This document shows positions 61,178 through 64,000 of a DNA stretch of 64,000 nucleotides, in pieces. The notes under the pieces were generated by a model that was given only the letters and a program-made list of their open reading frames with translations, did no database searches and was not told the origin of the DNA. The translations under genes and the position numbers were made by a program. Each line of letters begins with the position of its first letter. Position 1 is the first letter of the stretch. Source of the stretch: an uncultured Dehalococcoidia bacterium (lineage in GTDB: Bacteria > Chloroflexota > Dehalococcoidia > Lucifugimonadales > UBA3495); contig CATOSP010000002.1 in the NCBI GenBank assembly GCA_951812625.1, positions 1,684,788-1,748,787 on the forward strand, written 5' to 3'.

Positions 61178-62239
61178 ATGGGCGTTGGAGTCTTGACCGC
61201 ATACGCAGATTTCCTGCCCGTGACGCCGGACACTCCGCTGATCTCGATGGGGGAGGGCGATACCCCGTTGGTCAGGTCCAGGAGACTCGGCGCGACCATC
61301 GGTTGCGACGAGCTTTATTTCAAGCTGGAGGGCTGCAATCCTACCGGATCATTCAAAGACCGGGGTATGGTAGTTGCAATGGCCAAGGCGCTGGAGGAGG
61401 GAAGCAAGGCGGTGATGTGCGCCTCTACTGGAAACACCAGCGCATCAGCGGCAGCCTACAGCGCTTATTGCGACCTTCCCTCCTTTGTGATTATCCCCAA
61501 GGGTGAGGTGGCGATGGGCAAGCTGGCCCAGGCCATGGCCTATGGGGCACGCATCCTGATGGTCAACGGCAATTTCGACTCGGCCCTCAACCTTGCCCGG
61601 GACTTCACCGAGAGCCACCCCGTGACTCTGGTGAACTCTCTCAACCCTCACAGGTTGCAGGGGCAGAAGACGGCTGCGTTTGAGATCGTTGACACGCTGG
61701 GAGGCTCACCGGACTACCTGTTCATTCCGGTGGGGAATGCGGGTAATATCACCGCTTACTGGAAGGGGTTCAAGGAATACCAGTCCGCGGGCCGGAGCGA
61801 GGTGCTGCCGGCCATGATGGGGTTCCAGGCAGAGGGTGCGGCGCCAATAGTCCGGGGCGCGCCGGTAGCAAACCCCCAGACAATAGCGTCCGCCATACGC
61901 ATCGGCAATCCGGCGAGTTGGGAAGGCGCGATCGAGGCGCGGGACGATTCCGGCGGGGTTATAGACATGGTAAGCGACGACGAAATACTGGACGCTTATC
62001 GGCTTCTGGCCTCAAAGGAGGGCATCTTCTGCGAGCCAGCGTCCGCCGTGTCTTTTGCGGGACTGTCCAAGATGCACCGGAATGGGTTGAATTTGTCCGG
62101 GCGCAGGGTCGTATGCGTTCTGACCGGGACAGGACTGAAGGACCCCGACCTCGCGGTGCGGAGCGTGTCCAACCAGGCGACCGAAGTGGAGCCAAGCATT
62201 GAGGCGATCGAGGCGCTGACCATATCAGGTCGCGCGTGA
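61178..62239 (+). CDS. thrC: threonine synthase
   Basis: A 353-residue PLP enzyme making threonine from O-phosphohomoserine. GCNPTGSFKDRGMVVAM has the PLP lysine, CASTGNTSASAAAYSAY the next landmark, IPVGNAGNITAYWKGF the phosphate loop and VCVLTGTGLKDPD the C-terminal end. ATG 61178 (GGAG at 6 bases) is preferred over a TTG four codons earlier. It directly follows hom (67 bases) and precedes folE. Confidence 0.95.
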   Translation: MGVGVLTAYADFLPVTPDTPLISMGEGDTPLVRSRRLGATIGCDELYFKLEGCNPTGSFKDRGMVVAMAKALEEGSKAVMCASTGNTSASAAAYSAYCDLPSFVIIPKGEVAMGKLAQAMAYGARILMVNGNFDSALNLARDFTESHPVTLVNSLNPHRLQGQKTAAFEIVDTLGGSPDYLFIPVGNAGNITAYWKGFKEYQSAGRSEVLPAMMGFQAEGAAPIVRGAPVANPQTIASAIRIGNPASWEGAIEARDDSGGVIDMVSDDEILDAYRLLASKEGIFCEPASAVSFAGLSKMHRNGLNLSGRRVVCVLTGTGLKDPDLAVRSVSNQATEVEPSIEAIEALTISGRA

Positions 62240-62252
62240 GAGAAGGCGACTC

Positions 62253-62813
62253 ATCGTTAACGATCGACTGATTGAACAGTCCGTATCGGGCCTGCTGGAG
62301 GCAATTGGGGAAGACCCGCAACGCGAGGGCTTGGAGGCTACTCCGGCGCGGGTAGCCCGGATGTACGGGGAGTTGCTTTCCGGCATCGGGGTCGACCCGG
62401 CATCCGAGATTGACACGGTGTTTGAAGCCGATCATCGGGACCCGGTCGTTCTGGACAACATCCCCTTCCACTCAATTTGTGAACATCACCTGCTCCCTTT
62501 CTTCGGTACTGCCCGCATGGCATACATACCCAACGGGAAGATCGCCGGAGTCAGCAAGCTGGCGCGTGCGCTGGACATAGCGTCCCGACGACTCCAGGTC
62601 CAGGAGCGTCTCACCGGGCAGGTGGCTGACGCGATCGCCCGGGCGTTGGACCCGGACGGGGTGGCCGTGGAACTGGAGGCAGAGCACATGTGCATGGCCA
62701 TGCGCGGCGTGCAGAAGCCTGGCAGCCGGGTTACCACCACGGCGGTGCGGGGACGATTCGAGAGCAGCGGGGCAAACCGGGAACAATTGCTCGCGCTACT
62801 GCGCCGGAGGTAG
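62253..62813 (+). CDS. folE: GTP cyclohydrolase I (start codon unclear)
   Basis: An enzyme of about 186 residues that opens GTP to dihydroneopterin triphosphate for folate. IPFHSICEHHLLPFFG holds zinc Cys and His, GVSKLARALDIASRR the catalytic segment and AEHMCMAMRGV the last Cys. The first canonical start (TTG, 62331) would lose the conserved AIGEDPQREGLEATP part. In frame upstream, between the thrC stop and this part, there is no ATG, GTG or TTG; I place the start at ATC 62253, after AGAAGG. The start could be AUC, or a base could be wrong. Confidence 0.85.
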   Translation: MVNDRLIEQSVSGLLEAIGEDPQREGLEATPARVARMYGELLSGIGVDPASEIDTVFEADHRDPVVLDNIPFHSICEHHLLPFFGTARMAYIPNGKIAGVSKLARALDIASRRLQVQERLTGQVADAIARALDPDGVAVELEAEHMCMAMRGVQKPGSRVTTTAVRGRFESSGANREQLLALLRRR

Positions 62814-62816
62814 TCA

Positions 62817-63794
62817 ATGGGCACATCCCCCCTCACGTCGTTCCAGGAAATAGAGTCCGAATGGGAAGGCGTGCTGTCCGCGTGCCCGGTTAACACCCTG
62901 TTCCTGACTCCACAGTGGCAACAGGTGTGGTGGGACACGTTCGGGAGCGGCAAGGAGATGGCGGGGTTTTACCTGCGTTCCCCGGAGGGTGTCGCCGGCG
63001 TGGCGTCGCTTACACAGACCGGGGATACCCTGGCCCTGTTGGGTAGCCAGGAGACTGTCGATTACAACGATTTCATGGTACGCGCCGGCTATGAAGCTCC
63101 CTTCTTCGATACCCTCCTTGGTAGGCTGGACGAGCAAGACTGGGGCACGCTCCGGTTGGACTCTCTAGTCGAAGCCTCCCCGACCCTGACCTACTTGCCT
63201 GACCTGGCTCGGGAACGCGGATACTCGGTTCAGATAGAGCAGGAGGATACTTCCTCGGGAATCCAACTCCCCAAGACGTGGGAGGAGTATGTGTCCGGTC
63301 TTTCCAAGAAGGACCGGCATGAATTGCGCCGCAAGTTCAGACGGCTGGAAGCTCTGCCTAACTGGCGTTGGTACTGTGTCACGGCACGTGACGAGGTTGA
63401 CGCCCTGCTGCCTGACTTCATCACCTTGATGCGCATGAGTCGGCAGGAAAAGAGCGAGTACATGACCGGGGACAGGGAGAGCTTCTTTCACCGCATCACG
63501 TCACGAATGGCCGAATTGGGCGTGCTGCGGCTGTACTTCCTGGAAATCGACGACCAGACCGTGGCCACCAGCCTTTGTTTCGACTACGCTTCGTCTCGAC
63601 TGCTATACAACAGCGGGTACAATCCGGAGTTCGGCTACTATAGTGTTGGACTTCTGCTCAACGCCCTGTGCCTTCGCAGCGCCATCGAAGAGGGCATCTC
63701 CTACTTTGACTTCCTCCGGGGGTCCGAGTCCTACAAGCACCACCTCGGCGGGAGCCCCCGTAACCTGTACCAGATGGTAGTGACGCGAGCGTGA
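62817..63794 (+). CDS. CelD/BcsL-like GNAT acetyltransferase
   Basis: A 325-residue protein of the CelD (PF13480-type) acetyltransferase group. NTLFLTPQWQQVWWDTFG is the typical beginning. KKDRHELRRKFRRLEAL, LPDFITLMRMSRQEKSEYM and FFHRITSRMAELGVLRLYFL are landmarks, then YNPEFGYYSVGLLLNALCLR and FDFLRGSESYKHHLG. Such enzymes often modify polysaccharide or lipid precursors. It starts 4 bases after folE and its stop overlaps the glycosyltransferase start. Confidence 0.88.
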   Translation: MGTSPLTSFQEIESEWEGVLSACPVNTLFLTPQWQQVWWDTFGSGKEMAGFYLRSPEGVAGVASLTQTGDTLALLGSQETVDYNDFMVRAGYEAPFFDTLLGRLDEQDWGTLRLDSLVEASPTLTYLPDLARERGYSVQIEQEDTSSGIQLPKTWEEYVSGLSKKDRHELRRKFRRLEALPNWRWYCVTARDEVDALLPDFITLMRMSRQEKSEYMTGDRESFFHRITSRMAELGVLRLYFLEIDDQTVATSLCFDYASSRLLYNSGYNPEFGYYSVGLLLNALCLRSAIEEGISYFDFLRGSESYKHHLGGSPRNLYQMVVTRA

Positions 63795-64000
63795 ACCTCG
63801 AACGAGTCGCCCTGGTCAGCTTCCACGCCTGCCCATTGGCGGCGCTGGGAGAGGGCAAGGCCGGCGGGATGAACCTCCACGTCCGCCAACTGGCCCGCTC
63901 GCTGGGCAACCTCGGGGTCGAAGTGGACATCTTCACCCGAGAACACCCGGAACCGCACGGTATCGCCCAGGAAATCTCTGAGAAAGCACGGGTCATCCAC
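63791..64000 (+). CDS. GT4-family glycosyltransferase, N-terminal part (cut by window edge)
   Basis: GTG at 63791 overlaps the upstream stop (GTGA). The 70 visible residues include HACPLAALGEGKAGGMNLHV and RQLARSLGNLGVEVDIFTRE, the N-terminal donor-independent start of MshA-like and sucrose-phosphate-synthase-like GT4 enzymes. The rest lies beyond the window. The gene neighbour suggests a role in envelope or polysaccharide synthesis. Confidence 0.85.
   Translation, partial: MNLERVALVSFHACPLAALGEGKAGGMNLHVRQLARSLGNLGVEVDIFTREHPEPHGIAQEISEKARVIH

Overview
The window looks like a chromosomal segment of a moderately GC-rich bacterium, most plausibly a free-living Chloroflexota (Dehalococcoidia / SAR202-type) lineage. 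This is inferred from gene content and style: conserved housekeeping blocks are interleaved with repeated oxidative and acyl-CoA catabolism families (four CaiB/BaiF CoA-transferases, two tandem luciferase-like flavin monooxygenases, a Rieske oxygenase with a BenD-like diol dehydrogenase, a fused hydantoinase/oxoprolinase, a DUF35 protein with a thiolase, CocE and S9 peptidases). No rRNA, tRNA, CRISPR, phage or transposase gene was recognised, so no taxonomic marker RNA is available.

Layout. 1-12.4 kb is mainly catabolic: the N-terminus of an MFS transporter, a hydroxyisobutyrate-dehydrogenase-like enzyme, a frameshifted CMD-family gene, an MBL hydrolase, apt, an AI-2E-type permease, a Rieske oxygenase, a frameshifted GNAT gene, a BenD-like SDR, an amidohydrolase and two LLM-class monooxygenases. 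12.4-29.5 kb is the housekeeping core: fmt; an independent RNA/leader unit; rpsP-khpA-rimM; yebC-ruvC-ruvA; uvrB; a two-gene D-glutamate cyclase; an orphan response regulator; fakA-degV-recG; and rplU-rpmA-rpmE-DUF1385. 29.5-47.2 kb is accessory acyl-CoA metabolism: a cobalamin/radical-SAM-like protein without cluster cysteines, thiolase/DUF35, two CaiB pairs, a questin-oxidase-like protein, a HAS-barrel/HerA ATPase pair, an FAH-family enzyme and HyuA-HyuB. 47.4-55.6 kb holds an S9 peptidase, a Fur-family regulator, an SDR, a CoA-binding protein, trxB and two hydrolases. 55.6-64 kb returns to core genes: glyA, rpsF-ssb-rpsR, a SurA-like foldase, hom-thrC-folE, a CelD-like acetyltransferase and the start of a GT4 glycosyltransferase.

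Regulation. Vegetative promoters are readable: TTGACA-like and TATAAT-like boxes separated by 17 or 18 nt precede the RNA unit, rpsP, yebC, rplU, the CaiB operon, trxB (minus strand), glyA and rpsF. Two good intrinsic terminators are visible, after the Rieske gene and at the end of the RNA unit.

Items most worth a second look: the self-contained transcription unit at 13491-13862 between fmt and rpsP, which has a Shine-Dalgarno matching the whole 16S tail, a 23-residue ORF, competing helices and a terminator; the B12/radical-SAM-like protein that has lost its iron-sulfur cysteines; an imperfect intergenic repeat present upstream of two plus-strand genes 42 kb apart; and the HAS-barrel/HerA pair without a NurA. 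No complete known defence or biosynthetic system was found.
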